The notes under the pieces: model-generated
What the model saw: the letters and a program-made list of their open reading frames with translations, nothing else
What the model was told of the DNA's origin: nothing
Databases searched by the model: none
In this document: positions 1 through 7,401 of the stretch, one piece after another
How the letters are laid out: every line of letters starts with the position of its first letter
How positions within the stretch are numbered: position 1 is the first letter of the stretch
Source of the DNA: an uncultured Prevotellaceae bacterium
Lineage (GTDB): Bacteria; Bacteroidota; Bacteroidia; Bacteroidales; Bacteroidaceae
DNA: 64,000 nt
Assembly: GCA_947166305.1 (NCBI GenBank)
Contig: CAMVDV010000011.1
Location: 17,872-81,871 of the forward strand
Direction of reading: 5' to 3'
Position numbers and translations under genes: made by a program

Positions 1-251
1 CCGACTGCATCCACGAGGTTCGTGCCCACGCTTCCATGCAGTTGTTTGGGAGAAACCACCATGAAGGGCGAGGCCGCATCCTTGAGTCTTTGCACACCGG
101 CAACGCCCTGAACGGTCACTTCGCTCAGGATGGCTTCCTTCATCGGGTTGATACTGTCCTCCAGGCAATCGCTGTGCTGGTGGACTTGCGCTGTTATGTT
201 TTGGGAGACGGCACAGAGGCAGACTCCTATATATATATAAATGTGTCTCAT
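1..251 (-). CDS. TonB-dependent outer-membrane receptor, N-terminal part (cut by window edge)
   Basis: Reading leftwards from an ATG at 251-249, the frame stays open to the window edge. The protein begins with a short signal peptide (MRHIYIYIGVCLCAVSQNITAQ) region of about 20 residues. It is followed by a stretch with LSEVTVQGVAG, QRLKDAASPFMVVSP and GTNLVDAV, which is the pattern of the start of a TonB receptor plug domain (xxVxVTG...R...PxxVxVIxxxxL). Such receptors import chelated metals, vitamins or glycans across the outer membrane with energy from TonB-ExbBD. The substrate cannot be told from 83 residues. The gene lies 130 bp downstream of, and in the same direction as, a small cysteine/histidine-rich membrane protein, so a metal or heme substrate is possible but is inference. 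Confidence 0.72.
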   Translation of the reverse strand, partial: MRHIYIYIGVCLCAVSQNITAQVHQHSDCLEDSINPMKEAILSEVTVQGVAGVQRLKDAASPFMVVSPKQLHGSVGTNLVDAV

Positions 252-382
252 TTCTGTCTTGACAAAAGGTTATGACGCGTTCGCCGCTGCCCACAACCGC
301 AGGCATGGCAGTCAGGAACGGCTGTCGGAAGATATTGAATAAGAAAGGCTTGTGTGCAAAGACGGCTCAGCCTCTTTGCCAA

Positions 383-727
383 TCAGACAGAAGGAGGTCC
401 GCGAAGGCGCAGCGTGCGTCCGTTGCCAAGGCATACGCTTTGACCAAAAATGGCATACAGAACCTTGCGCCGAGGCAGGCTCAGAAGGAAAAGACCGCTG
501 GCCGCAGCAACGTACGAAAGCGTGAGAATCTGGCAGAGAACGCACTGGTGGAAGTCGCCAGAGAACTGCATCAAGTGGCCATGACACTGGTGCTGTACGC
601 ACTCATCGCACGCCAGTTCGCCCGTCGCAACGTTGCCATGCACATGCATCGACGAGAGAATTAGCATCGACACGTACACCGCGAGCAGCAACCAGGCAGC
701 GATATGTCTCTTCTTCAGTACGTTCAT
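383..727 (-). CDS. Small Cys/His-rich membrane protein of unknown function
   Basis: The chosen start is the ATG at 727-725 (MNVLKKRHIAAWLLLAVYVS), which places an uncleaved or cleaved hydrophobic segment at residues 9-25. A longer frame upstream has no supporting features. After it come clustered potential metal ligands: HVHG, CDECVQHQCHGH and HQCVLC. A second hydrophobic segment follows around residues 68-85. The product is 114 aa. I recognise the type as a short Bacteroidales protein often encoded before a TonB receptor gene, and a receptor start indeed follows downstream on the same strand. The ligand clusters suggest metal binding in the periplasm, but no function is established. Confidence 0.55.
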   Translation of the reverse strand: MNVLKKRHIAAWLLLAVYVSMLILSSMHVHGNVATGELACDECVQHQCHGHLMQFSGDFHQCVLCQILTLSYVAAASGLFLLSLPRRKVLYAIFGQSVCLGNGRTLRLRGPPSV

Positions 728-825
728 CGACACAAAATTATGAAGAAAATCTGAAACATCGAAGCGTTGCGGCAGAAGTTTTTCCTTTTTTCGTCGATTT
801 TCTTCACATTTATGAATATCAGACA

Positions 826-855
826 TTGCACTGTGAATAAAAAATCGTAACTTTG
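826..855 (+). promoter_or_regulatory. Bacteroidetes-type promoter for the threonine dehydrogenase gene
   Basis: TTG at 826-828 and TAACTTTG at 848-855 are 19 bp apart, which fits the Bacteroidetes primary sigma consensus. The ATG is 34 bp after the -7 box. Confidence 0.7.
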
Positions 856-888
856 CGTCCGCTAAAACTAAAAATACCTTACTAAACA

Positions 889-1842
889 ATGAAGAACATA
901 CTGATTATCGGTTCGACGGGCCAAATCGGCTCGGAACTTACAATGCATTTGAGAAGTATCTATGGCGCTGAGCACGTCGTGGCAGGCTATATCCCCGGAG
1001 CTGAACCTAAGGGTGAACTCCTGGAAAGCGGTCCGTCGGCCCTCGCCGACGTGATAAAAGCCGACACAATCGCTGAGGCTGTGAGGAAATACGACATCGA
1101 TGCCATCTACAACCTCGCAGCATTATTGTCGGTGGTGGCTGAGTCGAAGCCAAGATTGGCATGGCAAATCGGCATCGACGGCCTTTGGAACATCCTGGAG
1201 ATTGCCAGGGAGAACCACTGCGCCGTGTTCACTCCCAGCTCCATCGGTTCGTTCGGACTGGAGACACCCCACGACATGACGCCGCAAGACACCGTCCAAA
1301 GGCCCCGTACCATCTATGGGGTATCGAAGGTGACGACCGAGCTTCTCTCCGACTGGTACTTCCATAAGTACGGAGTCGACACGCGCAGTGTCCGCTTCCC
1401 GGGCATCATTTCCTACGTAACCCCTCCCGGTGGCGGCACAACCGACTATGCTGTCGACATCTATTACTATGCGGTGCGTGGCGAGAAGTTCACCTGTCCC
1501 ATCAAAGCCGGCACACATATGGACATGATGTACATGCCCGATGCACTGCACGCCGCACAGATGCTGATGGAGGCCGACCCGTCGCGACTGAAACATCGCA
1601 ACGGTTTCAACATCGCTGCCATGAGCTTCGACCCTGAAATGATTTACCAGAACATCAAGAAATACAAGCCTGAGTTCGAGATGGTCTATGATGTCGATCC
1701 GCTCAAGCAGTCGATTGCCGAGTCATGGCCCAACATGATGGACGATACCTGTGCACGTCAGGAGTGGGATTGGAGCCCGCGATACGGCCTCGACGAGATG
1801 ACGAAGGACATGCTCTCCCAACTCAAATTGAAACTTCTCTGA
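889..1842 (+). CDS. L-threonine 3-dehydrogenase, short-chain (SDR/epimerase) type
   Basis: This 317-aa cytoplasmic NAD-dependent enzyme oxidises L-threonine to 2-amino-3-oxobutyrate, the first step from threonine to glycine. The N-terminus has the Rossmann motif GSTGQIG (residues 8-14), the middle has TPSSIGSFG and the catalytic YGVSK (Tyr-x-x-x-Lys), and the ending matches the extended-SDR threonine dehydrogenases rather than the zinc-dependent MDR type. A typical promoter precedes it and a hairpin terminator follows it at 1862-1898, so it is probably monocistronic. It converges with the glycine-cleavage operon, whose enzymes consume the glycine this pathway yields. The main alternative is another NAD-dependent epimerase, which I consider less likely because of the YYYAVRG and PGGGTTDYAVD segments typical of this group. 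Confidence 0.85.
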   Translation: MKNILIIGSTGQIGSELTMHLRSIYGAEHVVAGYIPGAEPKGELLESGPSALADVIKADTIAEAVRKYDIDAIYNLAALLSVVAESKPRLAWQIGIDGLWNILEIARENHCAVFTPSSIGSFGLETPHDMTPQDTVQRPRTIYGVSKVTTELLSDWYFHKYGVDTRSVRFPGIISYVTPPGGGTTDYAVDIYYYAVRGEKFTCPIKAGTHMDMMYMPDALHAAQMLMEADPSRLKHRNGFNIAAMSFDPEMIYQNIKKYKPEFEMVYDVDPLKQSIAESWPNMMDDTCARQEWDWSPRYGLDEMTKDMLSQLKLKLL

Positions 1843-1861
1843 AGGCTACGTTAGGAACCAC

Positions 1862-1898
1862 AGCGCGCCACGTCGGAAGACATGGCGCGCTTTGTTTC
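1862..1898 (+). terminator. Rho-independent terminator after the threonine dehydrogenase gene
   Basis: Arms of 13 bp (agcgcgccacgtc and gacatggcgcgct, one mismatch) enclose a GGAA loop and are followed by TTTGTTTC. Confidence 0.7.
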
Positions 1899-1906
1899 TG
1901 AACGCC

Positions 1907-1985
1907 GCCTGCGACGATGCCCATCGCCGCACGCGGAAACATCAAACGCCGCACGCGAAGATTGCCATCTCCGCACGCGACGACC
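1907..1985. repeat. 22-bp-period array, core GCACGCG (family A), locus 1
   Basis: The cores start at 1907 (gcctgcg), 1929, 1951 and 1973, exactly 22 bp apart. The bases between cores vary but keep small shared pieces such as gatgcc and catc. Three other loci in this window (14673, 19436, 31370) have the same core and the same period, each just 3' of a gene. Confidence 0.85.
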
Positions 1986-2002
1986 TCTGACATGGACTTT
2001 CG

Positions 2003-3361
2003 TCAGCTGACTTCTATCAGTACCTCCGAGAGGGTGGGGTGTATGTGGACGGTCTGACGAAGCTGCCGTAGCGAGGCACGGAGCGTGATGAAAGCCGTGG
2101 CTTCCTGCACGATGTCGGCTGCATGGGCACCGAAGACGTGGCAACTGAGCAGGCGTCCTTCGCCCGGTTCGCAGCGAAGTTTCACCATTCCTTCGGTTTC
2201 TGCCATCGCCAAGGCCTTGCCGTTGGCACGGTAGAAGCCTTTGTGACATTCAAACTCGATGCCTTCCGCCTTCAGTTGGTCTTCGCTCGGACCGACCAAA
2301 GCGGCTTCTGGTTCGGTGAAGATGGCCGCGGGCATCACTTCGAAGCGAATGTCGTCGGTGATGCCGAGGATGCGGTTCACGACGTGGATGCCCTGCATCT
2401 CTGCCGCATGAGCCAGCATCTGACGGCCGTTGACGTCGCCGATGGCATAGATATCGCCAGCCCCCTCCCCGCTCCCCCTTTGGGGGAGTGCTTCATTCTC
2501 GCTGGAGAGGGACACGGAAGCGGCGGCGGCATTGGGGCACTCCCCCAAAGGGGGAGCGGGGAGGGGGCTGGCCTTGAAGTGCTCGTCGACGGGGATGCCT
2601 GCTCTGCCGTCGGGCGTGATGCCTGCTGCCGCGAGGTTCAATCCCTCGATGTTCGGGCGTCGGCCGGTCGCCATCAGTATGACGTCGGCCTCCACTGCCT
2701 GCTCTTTGCCCTTTTGCTCAAAGAGGACACGGCCGTCGGCGATGCCTTTTACGGCTGCTCCCATGTGGAATGTGATGCCTCGCTTCTCGAGGTTCTTGCG
2801 CAAACGCTTGGCGATGTCGGCATCCAGCATAGGCAGACATTCCTTGAGATACTCTACGACTGTGACCTCGCTGCCGTACCGTTGGAACACGCTTGCAAAT
2901 TCCATTCCGATGACACCTGCGCCGATGATGCACAGTTTCCTTGGCAACGTCGTCAGCTGCAGCAGGCCTGTGGAATCGACCACGCGCGGGTCGTCGGCAC
3001 CCTCGATGGGCAGCATCTTGGGTCGGCTGCCGGTGGCAATGATGATGTGCTTGGCCGTCACGCCGTTGACGGTGTGGGCATCGGAGAAGACTCCCCTTTC
3101 GCGGACGAGCGTGACGCCTGCGTTGGCAAGCAATGTCTCCACCCCTCCGCGCAGTTGTTCCACGACCTGTGGCTGCCTCTCCACTGCCTCGTCGAACGAC
3201 CGGGAGTGGACGTAGGTCTTGGTGGGTATGCATCCCACGTTGAGACAGGTGCCGCCGACGTGTCCTTCCTCGAAGAGTGTCACCTTCAGCCCCTGCCGTG
3301 CAGCATACAGAGCGGCTTTGTATCCGCCTGGGCCGGCACCGATAATAATTAAATCCGACAT
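2003..3361 (-). CDS. lpdA: Dihydrolipoyl dehydrogenase (E3/L-protein) with an in-frame palindromic insert
   Basis: This FAD flavoprotein reoxidises dihydrolipoyl groups, here of GcvH, and passes electrons to NAD. The N-terminal FAD motif is GAGPGG (8-13) and the redox disulfide is Cys39/Cys44 in GGTCLNVGCIPTK. The NAD motif is GAGVIGMEFA. The C-terminal HIHPTLSE carries the active-site His/Glu. It is the last gene of the leftward glycine-cleavage operon. The oddity is residues about 264-302, encoded by a perfect 36-bp inverted repeat with a 45-bp loop (2456-2572). This foreign peptide (SPLPAPPLGEC ... EALPQRGSGEGA) sits just before the usual IYAIGDVNG motif. Since 117 bp is a multiple of three, the frame survives. 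The catalytic motifs are intact, so the enzyme is probably active. Confidence 0.95.
   Translation of the reverse strand: MSDLIIIGAGPGGYKAALYAARQGLKVTLFEEGHVGGTCLNVGCIPTKTYVHSRSFDEAVERQPQVVEQLRGGVETLLANAGVTLVRERGVFSDAHTVNGVTAKHIIIATGSRPKMLPIEGADDPRVVDSTGLLQLTTLPRKLCIIGAGVIGMEFASVFQRYGSEVTVVEYLKECLPMLDADIAKRLRKNLEKRGITFHMGAAVKGIADGRVLFEQKGKEQAVEADVILMATGRRPNIEGLNLAAAGITPDGRAGIPVDEHFKASPLPAPPLGECPNAAAASVSLSSENEALPQRGSGEGAGDIYAIGDVNGRQMLAHAAEMQGIHVVNRILGITDDIRFEVMPAAIFTEPEAALVGPSEDQLKAEGIEFECHKGFYRANGKALAMAETEGMVKLRCEPGEGRLLSCHVFGAHAADIVQEATAFITLRASLRQLRQTVHIHPTLSEVLIEVS
2456..2572. repeat. Palindromic element P1 inside lpdA
   Basis: The left arm 2456-2491 and right arm 2537-2572 are perfect 36-bp reverse complements. 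Each arm contains a smaller palindrome (ctccccctttgggggag). The 45-bp loop begins ttcattctcgct and ends with a gcggcggcg-type run, as in the copy inside lplA. All three reading frames through the arms are free of stops. Confidence 0.95.
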
Positions 3362-3373
3362 AGATAATTAGAT

Positions 3374-3539
3374 AATGTGAAATGTAGAAAATAAGAAAAG
3401 GGAGAACGTCGTCCAGTCTTCTTATTCTCTACATTTCTTATTTTCTTATTCTTCGATTTGTAATGTGAAATGTAGAAAATAAGAAAAGGGAGCACGCAGT
3501 CCGCTCTTCTTATTCTCTACATTTCTTATTTTCTTATTC
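3374..3539. repeat. Two tandem copies of an octamer-based palindrome between gcvPB and lpdA
   Basis: Copies start at 3374 and 3462, 88 bp apart. Each has a purine arm (gaaatgtagaaaataag) and its inverted pyrimidine arm (cttattttct types) around a short GC-rich centre. The same family occurs at 6861-7401, 7945-8031 and 34818-34930. The gcvPB stop codon (3534-3536) lies inside the second copy. Confidence 0.85.
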
Positions 3540-5039
3540 TATACTTTTCCAATACGTTGTGAGCGCTTGCTTGGCAGCCAGTACGTCGTCGACGCGACCG
3601 ATGGGCGTGTCGTGCGGTGCCGTCTTGACCAGTTCGGGGTCCGACTTGGCTTCCTGGGCGATGCGGTGCATCACGTCGATGAAGCCGTCCAGCGTCTCCT
3701 TGCTCTCATTCTCGGTGGGTTCTATCATGAGGCTCTCGTGGAAGAGCAACGGGAAGTAGATGGTGGGCGCATGATAGCCGTAGTCCAGCAGACGTTTGGC
3801 TACGTCCATGGTCGTCACCCCAGTGCTCTTGTCCACAAGCCCGTCAAAGACCACCTCGTGCTTGCACACGCCGTGGATGGGAAGCAAGTAGTCATCCTTC
3901 AGCCGCTCCTTGATGTAGTTGGCGTTGAGGACTGCCAGAGGCCCGACTTCCTTGATGTGTTCGCGTCCGAGCGACAGGATGTAGGCGTAGGCTTTGAGCA
4001 TCACGCCGAAGTTCCCGAAGAAGCTTCCTACGGCTATCTCACTGCCTCGTTCGCCATCGACCGACGTGCCCCAATCCACTTTGAAGCAGCCTTCGTCCTC
4101 GCCCTCGGCAGGAATCTCCACCACACGGGGCATCGGAAGGAACGCCTCCAAACCCTTTCTGACACCGACAGGCCCGCTGCCCGGGCCGCCGCCGCCGTGA
4201 GGAGTGGAGAAAGTCTTGTGCAGATTGATGTGCATCACATCGAATCCCATGTCGCCGGGGCGTGCCTCGCCGAGCAACGCATTGAGGTTCGCGCCGTCGT
4301 AGTACATGAGGCCTCCTGCCTCGTGCACCAGCGTTGTGATCTCCAGGACGTGCGGTTCGAAGATGCCCAGCGTGTTGGGATTGGTCATCATCATGGCTGC
4401 GATGTTCGGACCTTCCTGCTGAACCAGTCGCTTCAGGTCGTCGAGATCCACGGTGCCGTTGGCGTCGCTCTTTACCTCCACGACCTCCAGTCCGCAGACA
4501 GCTGCAGAGGCCGGGTTAGTGCCGTGTGCCGAATCGGGAATAAGCACCTTCGTGCGGACGTCTCCACGGCTTTCGTGATAGGCACGGATGACCATCAATC
4601 CTGTCAATTCGCCGTGGGCTCCGGCACAAGGATTCAGCGTGAACTGGCTCAGGCCGGCAAGTTCGGCCAGCGACTCCTGCAGGTTGTAGTAGACCTCCAG
4701 CGCGCCTTGGCACGTCTCGGCAGGCTGCAAGGGATGCAATCCGGCAAAGGCTTTCAGTCCGGCCAGCTCCTCGTTGATGACAGGATTGTACTTCATCGTG
4801 CATGAGCCCAGCGGGTAGAAGCCGTCGTTCACGCCGAAGTTGTTGTGACTGAGATTCGTGTAGTGACGCACCACCGTCAGCTCATCGCACTCAGGCAAGC
4901 GGGCGGCCTCCTTCCTCCGCAACGCTTCCGGCAGTTCGGCCGTAGAGTGTGTGCGGTCATAGTCCTCGGGAAGGGAGTAACCCTTGCGTCCTTTCTTCGA
5001 CAACTCGAAGATGAGATTTCCATATAATGTCCTGTTCAT
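3534..5039 (-). CDS. gcvPB: Glycine dehydrogenase (decarboxylating) subunit 2
   Basis: This is the C-terminal half of the P-protein in organisms with a split enzyme, 501 aa. With GcvPA it decarboxylates glycine on PLP and transfers aminomethyl to the lipoyl arm of GcvH. The PLP lysine is about residue 275 in HINLHKTFSTPHGGGGPG. NPCAGAHGELTG and DSAHGTNPASA are also typical. The start overlaps the end of gcvPA by 4 bp (ATGA), indicating translational coupling. The last codons come from a palindromic repeat that separates it from lpdA. Confidence 0.96.
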   Translation of the reverse strand: MNRTLYGNLIFELSKKGRKGYSLPEDYDRTHSTAELPEALRRKEAARLPECDELTVVRHYTNLSHNNFGVNDGFYPLGSCTMKYNPVINEELAGLKAFAGLHPLQPAETCQGALEVYYNLQESLAELAGLSQFTLNPCAGAHGELTGLMVIRAYHESRGDVRTKVLIPDSAHGTNPASAAVCGLEVVEVKSDANGTVDLDDLKRLVQQEGPNIAAMMMTNPNTLGIFEPHVLEITTLVHEAGGLMYYDGANLNALLGEARPGDMGFDVMHINLHKTFSTPHGGGGPGSGPVGVRKGLEAFLPMPRVVEIPAEGEDEGCFKVDWGTSVDGERGSEIAVGSFFGNFGVMLKAYAYILSLGREHIKEVGPLAVLNANYIKERLKDDYLLPIHGVCKHEVVFDGLVDKSTGVTTMDVAKRLLDYGYHAPTIYFPLLFHESLMIEPTENESKETLDGFIDVMHRIAQEAKSDPELVKTAPHDTPIGRVDDVLAAKQALTTYWKSIE

Positions 5040-6385
5040 GCCTTAACCTCCTCCTTATTTATGTCTTTAATAATGTCGACAAGCTCGTCCATCTCTTCCG
5101 GTGTGCGTCGTTCCGTGACGGCCAGCATGAGTGTCCGCTCGCCTATTTTCACGCCGGCCAAGTAGCCGTAGGCTGCACACGCATCGAGCAGGGCGTCGAG
5201 GTCTCCTTCGTAATCCAGGCAGAACTCGTTGAAAAAAGTTTGTCCTTCAAAGGTCTCCTTGAAAAGGCCCGTCGCGATGAGTTTGTCGCGAAGGCTGTGG
5301 GCGCCGGCATAGCCCATCTCCGCCACCTGCCGAAGTCCCTCTTTGCCCATCAGGCTGAGGTATATGGTGACGTACAACGCCATGAGGCTTTGGTTGGAAC
5401 ATATATTGGAGGTTGCCTTCTGTCGGCGTATGTGTTGCTCTCTTGCCTGCAGCGTCAGGACGAAGACGCGTTGGCCGCGATTGTCGAGCGTCTGCCCGAC
5501 GATACGCCCGGGAAGTTTCCTCATAAGCTTCTCCACGCAAGCCATATAGCCCACGCCCGGGCCTCCGAAGGTCATTGGGATGCCGAGGCTCTGGCCTTCG
5601 CCTACTGCCACATCGGCTCCCCATTCGCCCGGAGTCTTCAGGATTGCCAGGTCGGAGGGATTGGCGTTCACCACGAAGATGCCTTTCTGCTCGTGGACAG
5701 CATCGGCGATGCCTGTGTAATCTTCCACGTTGCCATAGTAGTTAGGCTGCTGCACGATGAGTCCAGCCACACCGCCTTCAGCGAGTTCTGTGTTGAGTGC
5801 GTTGCGGTCGAGCACGCCGTTCGCAGCTGGAACGAGCTTGATGGGGAAGCCATGGAAGTGGGCGTAGGTCTCCACGACACGCCTTATCTTCGGGTCCACC
5901 GTTTCGCTCAGCAGGACGCGTGTGGCTTTCTTGGCATTGTTCCAAGCCATCAGGGCTGCCTCGGCCGTGGCTGTCGCGCCATCATACATGGAGGCATTGG
6001 CAATATCCATGCCCGTTAGCTCGGCAATCATCGACTGATATTCAAAGATGTAGTGGAGTGTGCCCTGAGATATCTCGGCCTGATAGGGCGTATAGGACGT
6101 CAGGAATTCAGAGCGCTGAATGAGATTCTGCACTACGCTTGGGGCATAGTGGTCGTAGCAACCTGCTCCGGCAAAGCAAACGAGTTGCTGGGCATTGCCC
6201 GGGGCGGTGAGTTGTTCGAAGAAGAGCCGCAGGTCAATCTCCGAGAGGGCTTCGGGTAGCTCATAATCCTTCTGGAATCGGGCGGCCTGGGGCACGTCGT
6301 TGAAGAGTTCATGAACAGACTTCACGCCGGTGGCCGCAAGCATTTCCTGCAAGTCCTCTTCTGTGTGAGGGAAATACTTAAACAT
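5036..6385 (-). CDS. gcvPA: Glycine dehydrogenase (decarboxylating) subunit 1
   Basis: This 449-aa protein is the N-terminal half of the split P-protein. It starts MFKYFPHTEEDLQEML, the normal start of the subunit, and contains FAGAGCYDHY, SMYDGATATAEA and FGGPGVGYMA, which are family signatures. It forms a heterotetramer with GcvPB. It follows gcvH by about 95 bp. That gap is an 8-bp-period repeat (gttatgac-like units), described separately. Confidence 0.96.
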   Translation of the reverse strand: MFKYFPHTEEDLQEMLAATGVKSVHELFNDVPQAARFQKDYELPEALSEIDLRLFFEQLTAPGNAQQLVCFAGAGCYDHYAPSVVQNLIQRSEFLTSYTPYQAEISQGTLHYIFEYQSMIAELTGMDIANASMYDGATATAEAALMAWNNAKKATRVLLSETVDPKIRRVVETYAHFHGFPIKLVPAANGVLDRNALNTELAEGGVAGLIVQQPNYYGNVEDYTGIADAVHEQKGIFVVNANPSDLAILKTPGEWGADVAVGEGQSLGIPMTFGGPGVGYMACVEKLMRKLPGRIVGQTLDNRGQRVFVLTLQAREQHIRRQKATSNICSNQSLMALYVTIYLSLMGKEGLRQVAEMGYAGAHSLRDKLIATGLFKETFEGQTFFNEFCLDYEGDLDALLDACAAYGYLAGVKIGERTLMLAVTERRTPEEMDELVDIIKDINKEEVKA

Positions 6386-6399
6386 AAGTTTTTTAGCTT

Positions 6400-6472
6400 G
6401 TTCTTTTTTTCGTTATGACGTTTTCCTTTTTCGTTATGACGTGATAACGTTATGTCGTTATAGCGAGAGATT
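6400..6472. repeat. 8-bp-period leader before gcvPA
   Basis: On the plus strand the gap reads as variants of gttatgac and gttttcct spaced by 8 bp, with one interruption by a T run. It lies directly upstream of the gcvPA start (6385) and is the only sequence between gcvH and gcvPA. Confidence 0.7.
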
Positions 6473-6479
6473 GATTGAA

Positions 6480-6860
6480 TTACTCTGCGCAGTGTGCCTT
6501 GTAAGCCTCCACGTCCATGAGCTTATCGAGCTCCGATGGGTCGGACAACTGCACTTTGATGATCCAGTTGGCGAAGGCGTCTTCGTTCAGAAGTTCGGGC
6601 TTATCCTCGAGAGCCTCGTTGACTTCCACCACGGTGCCACTGACGGGAGAGATCAAATCGCTTGCCGCTTTGACGCTCTCCACAGCGCCGAACTCTTCTC
6701 CTGCCGTGACCTCATCGTCCACATCGGGCATGTCGACGTAAACAACATTGCCGAGTGCGTGCTGAGCATAGTCAGAGATACCAATGTAACCGTATTCGCC
6801 TTCAACGCGAATGTACTCGTGTGACTCACTGTAGCGGAGTCCTTCTTCAAATTTTGCCAT
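6480..6860 (-). CDS. gcvH: Glycine cleavage system H protein
   Basis: This 126-aa lipoyl carrier shuttles the aminomethyl group between the P and T proteins. The lipoylated lysine is Lys64 in AVESVKAAS. The N-terminal SHEYIRVEGEYGYIGISDYA and the C-terminal WIIKVQLSDPSELDKLM are standard. Its length is normal. It is encoded between the four-helix protein and gcvPA. Lipoylation is presumably done by the LplA encoded at the head of the operon. Confidence 0.97.
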   Translation of the reverse strand: MAKFEEGLRYSESHEYIRVEGEYGYIGISDYAQHALGNVVYVDMPDVDDEVTAGEEFGAVESVKAASDLISPVSGTVVEVNEALEDKPELLNEDAFANWIIKVQLSDPSELDKLMDVEAYKAHCAE

Positions 6861-7401
6861 AAGAAATAAATTTAGAAAATGTGAAAATTAGAAAATAAGA
6901 AAGGGGAGGACGACTATTCGTCCATGCCGTCTCTTGTTTTCTTAATGCTCTTTATTAATGTACCTATTATTATATTTAAATCATTTTTGAGTGAATCGTA
7001 TTCTTTTTGTCCGATGATTTCTGATAAGAACAGCAGGTCTATCCAATAGTCTGTCTCGCCAGCCTCCTTTAGTGCGATGTTCAGTTTTGTGACGAAGTCC
7101 GGCTTTGTCTGGGCATATTTGCTCTCTGCTATGTTAGCTCCAATGCTTGTTCCCGACTTGTAGACCTGGTTGGAAATGACGTATTCCTGTCGATTCTCGC
7201 GAAGGAACGTGTGCAGCTTGATGATGCGCAAGGCAAAGTTCTTGCTGAGATCTGCAAGCAGGTTGTTCTTAATCATGCTTTGAGAATGAGAATGTGTGGG
7301 GAAGAGAAAACAAGGTGTCGTGAGACTGTGGGGACAAGAGAACAGGAAGTCCGCTTCTGCCCTTCTCCCTTATTTTCTACATTTCTTATTTTCTCATTTT
7401 T
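6861..7401. mobile_element. Octamer-palindrome element carrying a four-helix-bundle gene
   Basis: The left arm (6861-6910) is made of purine octamers (aaatgtga, aaattaga, aaataaga). The right arm (7366-7401) is its inverted counterpart (tattttct, acatttct, tattttct). Between them are the four-helix gene and about 90 bp of unassigned sequence. In mRNA the arms could pair and place the whole ORF in a loop, as with intervening sequences in 23S rRNA. The element separates gcvT from gcvH. The boundaries are approximate. Confidence 0.6.
6914..7276 (-). CDS. Four-helix-bundle protein of the 23S rRNA intervening-sequence (S23/Avd-like) family
   Basis: The 120-aa product has the family hallmarks: FALRIIKLHTFLRE, YVISNQVYKSGTSIGANIAE, and KLNIALKEAGETDYWIDLL. 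Known relatives are encoded in 23S rRNA intervening sequences, and the Avd accessory protein of diversity-generating retroelements shares the fold; the bundle is basic and binds nucleic acid. Here the gene lies neither in an rRNA operon nor near a visible reverse transcriptase. It sits inside the glycine-cleavage operon, co-directional with it, and is flanked by inverted octamer repeats. Its codon use is A/T-rich compared with the gcv genes, which suggests a separate origin. A role in glycine cleavage is unlikely; a role with its own flanking element is my inference. Confidence 0.88.
   Translation of the reverse strand: MIKNNLLADLSKNFALRIIKLHTFLRENRQEYVISNQVYKSGTSIGANIAESKYAQTKPDFVTKLNIALKEAGETDYWIDLLFLSEIIGQKEYDSLKNDLNIIIGTLIKSIKKTRDGMDE

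Noticed and set aside
272..664. Plus-strand 130-aa frame opposite the small membrane protein gene
   Set aside because: It has no motif and overlaps the better-supported minus-strand gene with a hydrophobic segment and metal-ligand clusters.
1907..1985. CRISPR array
   Set aside because: The units are 22 bp in total with a core of only about 7-10 bp and no true repeat-spacer pattern; spacers share pieces, and no cas gene is near.
2123..3352. Long reading frame opposite lpdA
   Set aside because: It is the antisense shadow of a clear dihydrolipoyl dehydrogenase; the same applies to long frames opposite gcvPB, gcvPA, lplA, rhaA, rhaT and the glycosidase genes.
6914..7276. Diversity-generating retroelement (Avd-like protein)
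   Set aside because: No reverse transcriptase, template or variable repeat is visible near it or in the visible part of the prophage.
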